Part shown: piece by piece, positions 44,740 to 54,055 of the stretch
Layout: every line of letters starts with the position of its first letter
How positions within the stretch are numbered: position 1 is the first letter of the stretch
Origin: Aliitabrizicola sp041905595
Lineage (GTDB): Bacteria > Pseudomonadota > Alphaproteobacteria > Rhodobacterales > Rhodobacteraceae
Reading direction: 5' to 3'
DNA: 64,000 bases
Assembly (NCBI GenBank): GCA_041905595.1
Contig: JAYRKT010000001.1
Location: 62,001 to 126,000 of the forward strand
Program-made: the position numbers and the translations under genes
The notes under the pieces: generated by a model
The model's database searches: none
Told to the model about the DNA's origin: nothing
Seen by the model: the letters and a program-made list of their open reading frames with translations, nothing else

Positions 44740-47277
44740 GTGGCAAAGGGACTGCGGGAAAGACAAGGCTGGGTGCGCTTTGTCTATGTCACGCTTGTCG
44801 CAGCGGCCCTGCTTCTGTTTGCGGTCGTCATCGTATTGCTGATGATAGAGGTCCAGCGCCAGCTCGAGGCGCTCGGCCGCGCGAGTTCCGACAACGTCCA
44901 ATGGTCCCTTGCCCAGCTCGAGGTCGAGACGTCGCTGTTCCACGAAGCGCTGGACAAGCCCGAACCGGAACTCGCGAACATCCGCCAGAGGTTCGACATT
45001 TTCCTGTCGCGCTTGACTATCTTCGACAAGAGCAGTCTGTTCGAGGACCTCCGCCAGCAACCCGAATTCGCAAACAGTCTGGCGCAATACCGCGACTTTG
45101 TGGACACCGCCCTCCCGCTGATCGACGGGCCGGACGACCGGCTGCTGGCGGCAATCCCCTCCCTTGCCAAGCAAATCGAGACGCTGCGCCCCTATGCCCG
45201 GTCGATTTCCATGGCCGGGATCGACTATTTCTCGACGCGCGCCGATGCTGATCGGCTGGGGGTCGCGCAGACCTTGCGAAACGTCACTGTCCTGACATCG
45301 ATGCTGGTGATCGCGCTGAGCGTCCTGGCCTATGCAATGTTCCGAAACAGCCAGCAAAGCCGCCAGCAGACGATCCAGATGGCGACGATGACCGATCGCC
45401 TCAAGACCGTAGTTGAATCCTCGGCTGACGCGATTCTCGTCATCGACCGGGACGGGATCGCATTCGAGTTCAACCCGGCAGCCGAAGAAATGTTTGGCTA
45501 CAAACCCGACGAGGTGATTGGTCAATCCACGCAGATGCTGTTGCTGCCACCAGAATCCATGCGCGAAACTGTGCAGGAGATCGAGGCACGCGTGATCGAC
45601 GCTCAAGGCAAGCTGTCCGGCCGGGCTCGGCTCGATCTTCTGGCAATGCGCAAGAACGGCGAGCGCTTTCCCGCAGAGCTGACGATCGTCGGCACCCGGG
45701 GGGGCAAGGGAGAGATGGCCGTCGTATTCCTTCGTGACATTTCTCTTCGCCGCAACACCGAAGAAGAGATGCGCAAGGCCCGCGACCGTGCGCTTGAAAA
45801 CGAGCGGGCGAAGGCCGCGTTCCTCGCCGTGATGAGCCACGAGATGCGGACGCCGCTCAACGGGCTACTGGGCTCTGTCGAGATCCTCGGATCGACCGAT
45901 CTGACGGAGCGTCAGAAGGAGATCGTCGACATCATCGAGACAACCGGAAATGTTCTGCTTGGTCACGTCAATGCGGTGCTGGACCTGTCCAGCAGCGAAG
46001 CCGGCGCCATGCGGTTGGATGCAGTCGCCTTCTCGGTCGAGGCTTTGGTCACCGAAGTGGTCGCGAACCAGTCCGGACTTGCCGAGGCTGCCGGAAACCA
46101 TATCGAGATCGTTGCCGCCTCCGATCCGGTAGGACGGGTCATCGGCGATCCTGGGCGGCTGCGCCAGATCCTGCTGAACCTTGTCGGCAACGCGGTGAAG
46201 TTCACGACGGACGGCCGCGTCACGGTCGAGATCGAGGCCCTGCCCTCGCTAGCCGGCAACCCGCTGGTCGAATTCCGCGTCATCGACAGCGGCATCGGCA
46301 TCGCCGAGGCGGATCAGGAGCGGATCTTCGACGACTTTGTCACCCTCGACCGCTCCTACGGGCGCGCGGTTGGCGGAACGGGCCTTGGTCTTGGCATTAC
46401 GCGGCGCATCGTGGAAGCGATGGGCGGCCAGATCGGCATCGAAAGCGAACCGGGAGAAGGCAGTGTCTTCTGGGTTCGCTTGCCTTTTTCCACTGCTGGC
46501 ACCGTCTCTGCAGAAGATTGGGAAAGCGCGGCCAAGGCGAAACCGGTGCCGCGGCGTATCCTGGTCATCGAGGACAATTCCATCAACCGCTTCGTGCTGT
46601 GCACCTTGCTGGCTGAAGGCGGTCATGTGGTTACCGAGGCCAGCGACGGCCTCGAAGGCGTCGCCTTGGCGGAGAGCGAGCAGTTCGACGTGATCCTGAT
46701 GGATATCTCGATGCCGCGCCTCGACGGGATGGAGGCGACGCGCCTTGTCCGCCAGGGCGGCGCTTCGGCCAAGGCCCGCATCGTTGCGGTGACCGCTCAT
46801 GCCATGCCCGACGAGTTGCACCATTACCGTGCCGCGGGGATGGACGATTGCCTGGTGAAGCCGATCACGCGCGGTGGCCTGTCGGCGGCAATCGAGGGGC
46901 GCGCGGTGATCGCTCCGTCCGATGGCACGTCCGACAAGCCGCTCGACCGTGACACATTGAACGACCTGGTCTCACATCTGGGCGCGGAAACGCTGGACGG
47001 ATTGCTTCAGCGCTTCGTCGCCGAGGGGGACGCAACCATCGAGCGGATTGATGCCGGGGCAGAACCCGACGAGGTTCGCCGCTTGGCCCACCGACTGGCC
47101 GGATCGGCATCGACCTTTGGCGCACTCCCCCTGTCCCGCCACCTCGCGACGCTGGAAAGACTGCTCAAGCAGGGGCGACCGACAATCTGGGCGACGCACG
47201 ACCTGCGCGCCAATTGGGCCGATACACGCGTCGCCGTGCAGGAAGCCCGCGCCGCAATCCTGCCCGTTGCAACCTAG
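44740..47277 (+). CDS. Hybrid sensor histidine kinase (PAS-HisKA-HATPase-REC-Hpt)
   Basis: 845 residues. Two membrane helices (about 15-37 and 187-207) bracket a periplasmic sensor region, then a PAS domain (about 220-330; ADAILVIDRDGIAFEFNPAAEEMFGY), HisKA with His367 in AVMSHEMRTPLNG, HATPase (NAVKFT, GTGLGLGI), a receiver with Asp655 in ILMDISMPRLDG, and an Hpt-like tail with His784 in LAHRLAGSAS. It should run a His-Asp-His relay and pass phosphate to a separate regulator, presumably the divergent LuxR-type one. The signal is unknown. The GTG start has AAGGAAAG upstream. Confidence 0.93.
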   Translation: MAKGLRERQGWVRFVYVTLVAAALLLFAVVIVLLMIEVQRQLEALGRASSDNVQWSLAQLEVETSLFHEALDKPEPELANIRQRFDIFLSRLTIFDKSSLFEDLRQQPEFANSLAQYRDFVDTALPLIDGPDDRLLAAIPSLAKQIETLRPYARSISMAGIDYFSTRADADRLGVAQTLRNVTVLTSMLVIALSVLAYAMFRNSQQSRQQTIQMATMTDRLKTVVESSADAILVIDRDGIAFEFNPAAEEMFGYKPDEVIGQSTQMLLLPPESMRETVQEIEARVIDAQGKLSGRARLDLLAMRKNGERFPAELTIVGTRGGKGEMAVVFLRDISLRRNTEEEMRKARDRALENERAKAAFLAVMSHEMRTPLNGLLGSVEILGSTDLTERQKEIVDIIETTGNVLLGHVNAVLDLSSSEAGAMRLDAVAFSVEALVTEVVANQSGLAEAAGNHIEIVAASDPVGRVIGDPGRLRQILLNLVGNAVKFTTDGRVTVEIEALPSLAGNPLVEFRVIDSGIGIAEADQERIFDDFVTLDRSYGRAVGGTGLGLGITRRIVEAMGGQIGIESEPGEGSVFWVRLPFSTAGTVSAEDWESAAKAKPVPRRILVIEDNSINRFVLCTLLAEGGHVVTEASDGLEGVALAESEQFDVILMDISMPRLDGMEATRLVRQGGASAKARIVAVTAHAMPDELHHYRAAGMDDCLVKPITRGGLSAAIEGRAVIAPSDGTSDKPLDRDTLNDLVSHLGAETLDGLLQRFVAEGDATIERIDAGAEPDEVRRLAHRLAGSASTFGALPLSRHLATLERLLKQGRPTIWATHDLRANWADTRVAVQEARAAILPVAT

Positions 47278-47978
47278 CCGCGCCGCAGCCGATCAGCGAT
47301 CACCTGCGGCACTGCCGCATGGCAACCGACCGGATCCAGAAGCGTCCCGGCAAAGCCGCCCTCGGCCAAAGCCTCGGGCAGATCGGTCAGGACATGCCCG
47401 CCGCGGGCCGCAAAGAACGGAAGGCAGATCGCTTGCGGACCGAGCCGGCGGGCGACCTCGGCAATTCGCGGGTCCTGCTCGATGAAGCCCGCTTCGACAT
47501 TCGCCCCGGTTTCTGCGGCAATGCGGCGGGCCATGTCATCGGCGACTCTGGCAGGCGCCTGGCTGCGGCCAGACCCGTGCGCGGCCAAGAGGATTGCGTC
47601 GGTCGTCCCGACGGACAGGGCCTGCCGGGCCAGATCGACGGTCAGTCGATGAACGGCGGGATCAAGCCCGAACGCCGGAAGCTGCCACACCGCGCCCGCC
47701 CCTGCTTCGGAAAGCCGGGCAGGAAGGTGAACCGTGGTGAACCAGCCATCCGCCATGAACATCGGGTAGACGGCGATGATTTTTCCTGCACAGGCCGCGA
47801 CCGCGCGCGAAAGCGAGCCCTCTGCGGCCAGCGTTGCGCCTTCAACTCTCCAGCCGGGCAGAAAGCTGGCGACACGGCCTGCAAGCGCGATGATTTCGGC
47901 ATCGGCGGGGACCGGGGCAGACGGCTGCCCATGCGCGACGATGATCGCGTCCTTTAGCCCGCTTTCCCCTTCTAGCAT
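47274..47978 (-). CDS. CbiX/SirB-like sirohydrochlorin chelatase family protein
   Basis: 234 residues. Two halves are seen, the first with IVAHGQPSAPV and the second with LLAAHGSGRSQAP; the AHG motifs match the metal-chelating histidines of class II chelatases that insert Co2+ or Fe2+ into sirohydrochlorin. There are no other cobalamin or siroheme genes in the window, so the metal is open. The start MLEGESG after a G-run is preferred; a longer in-frame start runs into the divergent regulator's upstream region. The stop overlaps the kinase stop by 4 bp (convergent). Confidence 0.78.
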   Translation of the reverse strand: MLEGESGLKDAIIVAHGQPSAPVPADAEIIALAGRVASFLPGWRVEGATLAAEGSLSRAVAACAGKIIAVYPMFMADGWFTTVHLPARLSEAGAGAVWQLPAFGLDPAVHRLTVDLARQALSVGTTDAILLAAHGSGRSQAPARVADDMARRIAAETGANVEAGFIEQDPRIAEVARRLGPQAICLPFFAARGGHVLTDLPEALAEGGFAGTLLDPVGCHAAVPQVIADRLRRG

Positions 47979-48086
47979 CCCGCTGCCCCCCGCACCTGAG
48001 AGCAAGCTAGAGGCACCCGCGCATCCCGCAAGGGGCAGCCGCGAGGAAACCGAGATTCCCCTTGTCGGAACACAGTCGACAGTGCT

Positions 48087-48109
48087 ACTTAATGGTCCGT
48101 TCAGTAAGT
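48087..48109. promoter_or_regulatory. Operator-like inverted repeat before the XRE-cupin regulator gene
   Basis: Arms ACTTAATG and CAGTAAGT pair at seven of eight positions with a seven-base spacer and end eight bases before the regulator's ATG. That position suits autorepression. The binder is inferred. Confidence 0.5.
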
Positions 48110-48117
48110 GCCTGTCG

Positions 48118-48744
48118 ATGTCTGAGCCAATCCTCACAGAACCACCTCCGCTTTCGCCCGAGATCGGCCGCCTCGCTCAACGTGTGCGCCGTTTCCGGCA
48201 GGCCCGTCGGTTGTCGCTGCGCCAGCTGGGCGAACTCACCGGCACCTCCGCCTCGTTCCTGAGCCAACTCGAACGCGGGCTGACCGGGGCGACCACCTCG
48301 ACTCTGATGCATCTTGCGCAGGCCTTGTCGATCTCGGTCGCGGACCTGTTCGACGAACGCCTGCCCTCGACCCACCGCGTCCTGCGCAAGGGTGAGCGTC
48401 CCGCGCTTCCGGAAGCGTCGGGCTACCGGAAGACGCTGCTGTCGCAACGTCCGATCCATGATTTTGAGGTCTATGTCGGCGAGTTCGACATCGGCGGCTC
48501 GACGGGTCCCGACACATACACCCACGGCAATTCGCACGAGATGCTGTTCGTCCTTCGTGGCGAGGTCGAGGTGACTTTGGCGGAAGAGCGATTCCGACTG
48601 AGTGCAGGCGACAGCATCGAATACTCCTCTGCCACACCTCACCGGACAGAGAATGTCGGCACGACCCCGGCCGAAGTGCAATGGATCATCTCGCCGCCGA
48701 CCTCGGGTCTTGCGGATCTGGATCACTACACAAGGCAATCATGA
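48118..48744 (+). CDS. XRE-family regulator with C-terminal cupin domain (PuuR-like)
   Basis: 208 residues. The helix-turn-helix is IGRLAQRVRRFRQARRLSLRQLGELTGTSASFLSQLERG (about residues 16-54) and the cupin sensor domain spans about 125-200 (THGNSHEMLFVLRGEVEV, AGDSIEYSSATPHR). This is the architecture of PuuR, the putrescine-responsive repressor. It is first in an operon with a ligase and two oxidases, so it likely controls them. Its stop overlaps the ligase start by 4 bp. Other in-frame starts lie far upstream within the chelatase gene and are excluded. Confidence 0.88.
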   Translation: MSEPILTEPPPLSPEIGRLAQRVRRFRQARRLSLRQLGELTGTSASFLSQLERGLTGATTSTLMHLAQALSISVADLFDERLPSTHRVLRKGERPALPEASGYRKTLLSQRPIHDFEVYVGEFDIGGSTGPDTYTHGNSHEMLFVLRGEVEVTLAEERFRLSAGDSIEYSSATPHRTENVGTTPAEVQWIISPPTSGLADLDHYTRQS

Positions 48745-50114
48745 ACAAGCCCCTGACCGATAAGCCCCTTCCGGCAGAGCTTGCCGCCTATCTGGCGGAG
48801 CATCCCGGCACCCGTTTTGTTGACGCGTTTCTGTTTGATCTCTGCGGCACGGCGATCGGCAAGCGGCTGCCCGTGCGCGACGCCGCCAAGCTCTGGTCCT
48901 CGGGCGCGGCCTTCTGCGCCGGGATCACCACGCTCGACGCCCTTGGCACCTGCTGGGACGTGAACGGCATCGGCTTCTCGGACGGCGACCCCGATGCGAC
49001 GTCCTATCCGCTGCCCGGCACGCTGGTGCCGGTCCCGTGGCAGAACGGCGTGGCCCAGGTTCAGATTGCCCCCGCCGCACCGGAAGGGTCGGATGGCTGG
49101 TGGTTCGATCCGCGCCGCATCCTCGAGCGGGTGGTTGCCCGCTTCGCCGAGTTGCATCTGACACCGGTCGTCGCCTGCGAGCTCGAGTTCTACATCGTCG
49201 ATCCGACCCGCGATGAAAGCGGTCGTATCCACCCGGCACGACCGGCACGGGCCGGCCGAGCACCGGAGGCGCCGCGTGTGCTGGCCTTCGACAAGCTTGA
49301 CGAATTTGGCGCGATCCTTGCTGAGATCGACGCGGCCTGTCAGGCGCAGGGCGTTCCGGCGGGTGCCGCGACGGCAGAATATGGCGGCGCGCAGTTCGAG
49401 GTGAACCTCGACCACATCGCAGATCCGGTCCGCGCCTGCGACCACGCGCTGATGCTGCGGCGGATCGCCAAAGGCGTGGCGCAGAAGCATGGTCTTGACG
49501 CCACCTTCCTGTCCAAGCCCTTCACCGACCAGTCGGGGTCGGGCCTGCATATCCACATGAGCCTTGCCGATGCCGACGGCAGAAACATATTCGACGAGCG
49601 CAAGCCGCAAGGCGACCTGATGCTCGGCCACGCGATTGCCGGGCTGCAGGCGACAAGCGCCGACGCAATGGCGATCTTCGCCCCGAACCTGAATGCCTAT
49701 CGCCGGTTCGGGCCGAACCTGTTCGTGCCGGTCAACACCAGCTGGGGGGTCAACAACCGCTCGGTCGCGTTCCGCGTTCCGATGGGCGGCGGGCAGGCCC
49801 GGCGGATCGAGCACCGTTTCGCGGGGGCCGATGCCAACCCCTACCTCGTCATGGCTGCGATGCTGGCGGGCGTGCATCACGGGCTGGTCAACCGGCTGGA
49901 AGCGACCTCACCCTCGACCGGCAATGCCGGTGAAGAGGTCGATCCCGACATGCCGATGCGCCTCTGGACGGCGCTGGACCGGATCGAAGGATCGGCGATC
50001 CTTGCCGACTATTTCGGCCCGCGCTACCCGGCGGCCTATGCTGCGATCAAGCGCTCGGAGCTTGACGCATTCCTCGCAGATGTCCTGCCACGCGAATACG
50101 ACTGGTATCTCTGA
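48741..50114 (+). CDS. Glutamine-synthetase-family amine ligase, copy 3
   Basis: 457 residues. GS-fold motifs: FDLCGTAIGKRLPVRDAAKL, VACELEFYIVDP, FLSKPFTDQSGSGLHIHMSL and NNRSVAFRVPMGGGQARRIEHRF. It resembles copy 1 in the ATP region (SGSGLH) more than copy 2. As the second gene of an XRE-cupin regulated operon with two FAD oxidases it is probably a PuuA-like gamma-glutamyl-amine ligase. The flavin oxidase gene starts one base after its stop. Substrate inferred. Confidence 0.87.
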   Translation: MNKPLTDKPLPAELAAYLAEHPGTRFVDAFLFDLCGTAIGKRLPVRDAAKLWSSGAAFCAGITTLDALGTCWDVNGIGFSDGDPDATSYPLPGTLVPVPWQNGVAQVQIAPAAPEGSDGWWFDPRRILERVVARFAELHLTPVVACELEFYIVDPTRDESGRIHPARPARAGRAPEAPRVLAFDKLDEFGAILAEIDAACQAQGVPAGAATAEYGGAQFEVNLDHIADPVRACDHALMLRRIAKGVAQKHGLDATFLSKPFTDQSGSGLHIHMSLADADGRNIFDERKPQGDLMLGHAIAGLQATSADAMAIFAPNLNAYRRFGPNLFVPVNTSWGVNNRSVAFRVPMGGGQARRIEHRFAGADANPYLVMAAMLAGVHHGLVNRLEATSPSTGNAGEEVDPDMPMRLWTALDRIEGSAILADYFGPRYPAAYAAIKRSELDAFLADVLPREYDWYL

Positions 50115-50115
50115 G

Positions 50116-51372
50116 ATGCAGGTCGCGGACGTGATAATCATCGGCGGTGGTCTGGCCGGAGCGACCGCCGCGCTTTGGCTCGCGGATCGCGGCCATTCGA
50201 GCGTGATTGTCGAAGCCCGCGACCACCTCGGCGGCCGGGCCCGGTCCCGCCCCCACTCCGGGAACGGCGAGACTGTCGAGTTTGGCGGCGGCTGGATCCG
50301 CAAGGACCACGCGCAGATCCGCGGCCTTGCCGCGCGCGTCGGCGTCGGCTTCACACCACGGGCTCCGCTCGTCGGTCGCCGCGACTTCCTCGGCGGCCAC
50401 CCGCTGGACGGCCCGACGCAGGCGGCCGAGGCCGAAGTCGGGATTGCCCGGTTCTGCGACGACGCGAAGGCGGCGCGGCAGTTCGAGGAGCTGACCCTTG
50501 CGGACTACTTCGATACCCGTTCGATCTCTGACGCGGCCCGGCGTGAAATCCTTGCCTGGTGGACGATCAGCGGCTCGGCCGATCCCGAACGCGTCAGTGT
50601 GGGTGAACTCCTCACACCCAAGGTAGGGTCTGGGCTGCTCATCAAGCTCGAAGAGCTGGCGGATACGGTGACTGGCGGTGTCGAGCACCTCGTCCGGCGC
50701 ATCGCGGTGGTCTCGGGTGCCGAGTTGCGCCTGGGCGCGGTCGTCACGTCGGTCAGCGATACGGGAAAGGGCGTCGAGGTTGGCCTGGCCGACGGAACGA
50801 GTCTTTCCGCAAAGTTTGCCCTCGTCGCCGCGCCGATCAACACGCTCCGCGACATCGTCTTTGCGCCGCCCCTGCCACCAGAGGCCGCCAGGCTTTGCGC
50901 GAAGGGTCATGGGGGGCGGGCGATCAAGCTCTTGATCCGGGCCAAGGGCGCGGCGCCCGGCGTCGTTGCCCTGGGCGAAACCGCGGGCCTGCGCTGGCTT
51001 TACGCCGATCACATCGCGCCAGACGGAACGACGCTGGTCGTTGGCTTCGGCCTGAAGGACGAGGTGGGCGGGCCATCCAAGCAAGGCGTGACAGCCGCGG
51101 TGACCGCCGCTTTCCCGGAGTCGGAGGTGGTCGACTTCGACTGGCATGACTGGACCGCCGATCCCTTCGCGCGCGGAACCTGGGTATCGCCATTTCTCGA
51201 CACTGTGGTCGCTTATGACCCTGCAAACTGGTCAGCTTCGCCGCATGTTCTGTTTGCGGGCTCGGACCATGTCAGCCCGGAACAGGGCTGGTTCGAGGGG
51301 GCGGTGGCTACCGCCCAGACAGCCGCCAGCGCCGCGGACCGGCGACTGAATGCAATGAAAGGCAAGCAATGA
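50116..51372 (+). CDS. Flavin monoamine oxidase-family protein
   Basis: 418 residues. The FAD motif is ADVIIIGGGLAGATAALWLADRG at the N-terminus, then EARDHLGGRARSRP, and the C-terminal FLFAGS-like segment is VLFAGSDHVSPEQGWFEGAVATA; this order is typical of monoamine oxidase-type proteins. Amines are oxidised to aldehydes with O2 or another acceptor. It differs from the DAO-type oxidase that follows. The next gene starts inside its stop (ATGA), so the operon is translationally coupled. Confidence 0.82.
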   Translation: MQVADVIIIGGGLAGATAALWLADRGHSSVIVEARDHLGGRARSRPHSGNGETVEFGGGWIRKDHAQIRGLAARVGVGFTPRAPLVGRRDFLGGHPLDGPTQAAEAEVGIARFCDDAKAARQFEELTLADYFDTRSISDAARREILAWWTISGSADPERVSVGELLTPKVGSGLLIKLEELADTVTGGVEHLVRRIAVVSGAELRLGAVVTSVSDTGKGVEVGLADGTSLSAKFALVAAPINTLRDIVFAPPLPPEAARLCAKGHGGRAIKLLIRAKGAAPGVVALGETAGLRWLYADHIAPDGTTLVVGFGLKDEVGGPSKQGVTAAVTAAFPESEVVDFDWHDWTADPFARGTWVSPFLDTVVAYDPANWSASPHVLFAGSDHVSPEQGWFEGAVATAQTAASAADRRLNAMKGKQ

Positions 51373-52757
51373 AGCCGCAAAGGACTGGCGACGTTTCGTT
51401 CTGGTATGCCGATATCGGTGGCCTTCCGACCCGCCGTGCCCCGCTCTCCGGCGACACGACGGCTGACATCTGCATTGTCGGAGCGGGATATACCGGCCTC
51501 TGGACCGCCTATTACCTCAAGAAGGCCGATCCGACCCTGAAGGTCATCGTCGTCGAGAAGGAATTCGCCGGCTTCGGGGCCTCTGGCCGCAATGGAGGGT
51601 GGCTTTCAGGCGGTTTTGCCTGGAACCACGAGAAATACCTGACCGGCGGGACGACGCCTGACGATGTCCGGCGGATGGTGCACGCGATGACCGGCACCGT
51701 GGACGAGGTCATCCGCGTGACCGAGGCCGAGGGGATTGACGCCGACATCTGCCGCACCGACGAGCTGATGGTGGCGACAAACCACGCCCAGATGACCCGA
51801 ATGCTGGACGAGGTCGAGCATCGGCAAAGCTGGGGCGAGGGGCCGGACCGCGTCTATGCCATCGGCGAAGGCGAGACGCTGGCCCGCATCCGCATCCCCG
51901 GCGCAATGGGTGCGATGGTTGTGACCGGGGTCGCCCGCGTGCAGCCGGCCAAGCTCGCCCGGGGTCTCGCGGCTGCTGTCGAGCGGCTGGGCGTGACGAT
52001 TGCCGAGGGCACGACCGTCATCGCGCTCGCTCCGGGAAAGGTCACGACCAATCGCGGCACGGTCACGGCCAAGGTTGTGATCCGCGCGACCGAGGGCTTC
52101 ACCGCCACATTCCCCGGCCTGGCGCGACAATGGCTGCCGCTGAACTCGGCCCAGATCGCGACCGAGCCGCTGCCGCAAGAGGTCTGGGATCGGATCGGCT
52201 GGCAGGGGCACGAGATCATCGGCGACATGGCCAATGCTTATTGCTACTGCCAGCGCACCCGCGAAGGCCGCATCACCGTCGGCGCGCGGGGAGTGCCCTA
52301 CCGAATGGGATCGCGTATCGACACCATGGGCGAGCCTGACCCCGTGACGGTAGAGCGCCTCATCGCGATCCTCAACCGGCATTTCCCCGAAGCAGCGAAA
52401 TATGGCGTCGCCCACGCCTGGTGCGGCGTCATCGGCGTGCCGCGCGACTGGTGCGCGACCGTTGGCTTCGACCCGGCGACCGGTATGGGCTTCGCCGGCG
52501 GCTACGTAGGCGTCGGGGTTTCGACCTCGAACCTGTCAGGCCGGACGCTGGCCGATTTGTCGCTTGGCCGCAAAACCGGCCTGACCACCCTGCCCTGGGT
52601 CAACCACCGCGTCCGCAAATGGGAGCCCGAGCCGCTGCGCTGGCTGGGTGTGCATGGCATGTACAAGCTTTACGCCATGGCCGACCAGCGCGAGACGCGA
52701 CCCGGCGTTGGCCCTTCGAAACTTGCCAAGCTCGGCGCCTGGATCACCGGGCGCTGA
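51369..52757 (+). CDS. FAD-dependent oxidoreductase, DAO type (PuuB-like), second copy
   Basis: 462 residues. FAD-binding motif DICIVGAGYTGLWTAYYLKKADP, then FGASGRNGGWLSGG, and the C-terminal FAGGYVGVGVSTSNLSGR. Shares the GAGYTGL and FGASGRNGG features with the oxidase at 30562. Closely related proteins oxidise gamma-glutamyl amines. It closes the four-gene operon started by the XRE-cupin regulator. A tail of about 80 residues after the FAD segment is less conserved-looking. Confidence 0.85.
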   Translation: MKPQRTGDVSFWYADIGGLPTRRAPLSGDTTADICIVGAGYTGLWTAYYLKKADPTLKVIVVEKEFAGFGASGRNGGWLSGGFAWNHEKYLTGGTTPDDVRRMVHAMTGTVDEVIRVTEAEGIDADICRTDELMVATNHAQMTRMLDEVEHRQSWGEGPDRVYAIGEGETLARIRIPGAMGAMVVTGVARVQPAKLARGLAAAVERLGVTIAEGTTVIALAPGKVTTNRGTVTAKVVIRATEGFTATFPGLARQWLPLNSAQIATEPLPQEVWDRIGWQGHEIIGDMANAYCYCQRTREGRITVGARGVPYRMGSRIDTMGEPDPVTVERLIAILNRHFPEAAKYGVAHAWCGVIGVPRDWCATVGFDPATGMGFAGGYVGVGVSTSNLSGRTLADLSLGRKTGLTTLPWVNHRVRKWEPEPLRWLGVHGMYKLYAMADQRETRPGVGPSKLAKLGAWITGR

Positions 52758-52915
52758 TAGCCGTTCCACCCCGACGCTTCGGCTCCGCGCCTTGTCCGGC
52801 AGAAACGGAGATGGCGCGGCCTTGATCTGCGACAAGGCGGTTTCGTGCGGCTTCAGCTAACCCTACAAAGGATCAAGCAGGCCCTCATACTGGGGTCTTG
52901 CCGGGGGAGAGAGAC
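52758..52915 (+). other. Intergenic region before the baeRF-like gene
   Basis: A 158-bp gap with no gene. It ends in GGGGGAGAGAGAC just before the baeRF start. I see no clear promoter or terminator hairpin. Confidence 0.4.
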
Positions 52916-54037
52916 ATGCTGCACATCGACCTGCCGACCCGAGCCGACATCCTGAAGCTCATCGACACCCGGGGAGGGCCCTGCGTGTCGATCTACCTTG
53001 CCACCACGCCGCTGACCGAAGGCGCGCAACAGGACAGGATCGAGCTGAAGAACCTGCTCAAGGAGGCCGTTGCCCAGCTCGAGGCAGCAGACTCGCCCAA
53101 GCGGACCATCTGGCCGATCGAAGAGGCGGTGGGGCATCTGATCGCGGACGACGATTTCTGGGCCTTCCAGGCCAACAGCCTTGCCGTCTTCGTGACGCCC
53201 GACAGTCTGACGACCTTCCGCCTGCCGAACAAACTATCCAGCATGGTCGAGGTTTCGGACCGCTTCCACATCAAGCCGCTTCTGCGTTCCGTCACTTTCC
53301 CGCATCACGCCTATGTGCTTGCCATTGGCATGGGCGGTCTGCGTCTGGTCGAGATCACCAGCGACCTGCCGCCCTTCGAGGTCAAGGTTCCGGGCCTGCC
53401 CAAGACAATGGCCGACGCGCTTGGCCGTCGCAGCCACGGCGAGCGGACCGGCGCGGGCACGACGGGCGAAAAGACCAGCGAACATGCGCTGATGACCCGC
53501 TATGCCCGGACCGTCGACCAGGTTCTGCGTCCAGTGCTTGCGGGTCATGAGACGCCGCTCATCATCGCGGCGGCCGAGCCGATGAGTTCGATCTACCGCT
53601 CGGTCTCGACTTACGCCCATACGGCAACCGAGGTGATCCCCGGTTCGGCCGACCACACGCCCGATCATGAGCTTGCCGCAGCGGCGCGCAGCATTCTCGA
53701 CCGGATCTACCAAAGCCAGATCGCCGAGGTCGCCGCCCTGTTCGCCGATCGTGCCGCGCAGGGCCGGGCAACGACGGACATTGCCCAGGCAGCGCGGGCG
53801 GCCACCTATGGCGCAGTCGAGACGCTGATCGTCGACATGGATCAGGTCGTGGTCGGCACCGTGGCGGACGAGGACGGGGCCGTCACCCTGGCCGAAAAGG
53901 CGGGTGCGGCGAACTACGGTGTGGTGGATGAAATTGCAGCGCGGGCACTGAGGGCCGGCGCGCGGGTGATCTCGGCGCGCAAGGCTGATCTTCCCGGCAA
54001 TGGCGCGCTCGCTGCAATCCTGCGCTACGCCATCTGA
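52916..54037 (+). CDS. Bacterial archaeo-eukaryotic release-factor-like protein (baeRF type, family 11-like)
   Basis: 373 residues. The N-terminal segment DLPTRADILKLIDTRGGPCVSIYLAT is typical of baeRF proteins; a central domain contains HAYVLAIGMGGLRLVEI and a C-terminal L7Ae-like domain reads TTDIAQAARAATYGAVETLIVD. These are the eRF1/Pelota-type middle and C-terminal domains without the stop-codon-reading N-domain, and no GGQ tripeptide is visible. The family is little characterised, with ribosome-associated roles proposed from comparative genomics. GGAG lies upstream of the chosen ATG; six extra codons upstream are possible. The family call is by eye. Confidence 0.65.
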   Translation: MLHIDLPTRADILKLIDTRGGPCVSIYLATTPLTEGAQQDRIELKNLLKEAVAQLEAADSPKRTIWPIEEAVGHLIADDDFWAFQANSLAVFVTPDSLTTFRLPNKLSSMVEVSDRFHIKPLLRSVTFPHHAYVLAIGMGGLRLVEITSDLPPFEVKVPGLPKTMADALGRRSHGERTGAGTTGEKTSEHALMTRYARTVDQVLRPVLAGHETPLIIAAAEPMSSIYRSVSTYAHTATEVIPGSADHTPDHELAAAARSILDRIYQSQIAEVAALFADRAAQGRATTDIAQAARAATYGAVETLIVDMDQVVVGTVADEDGAVTLAEKAGAANYGVVDEIAARALRAGARVISARKADLPGNGALAAILRYAI

Positions 54038-54055
54038 AGGTCGGCAGCGTTTTTT

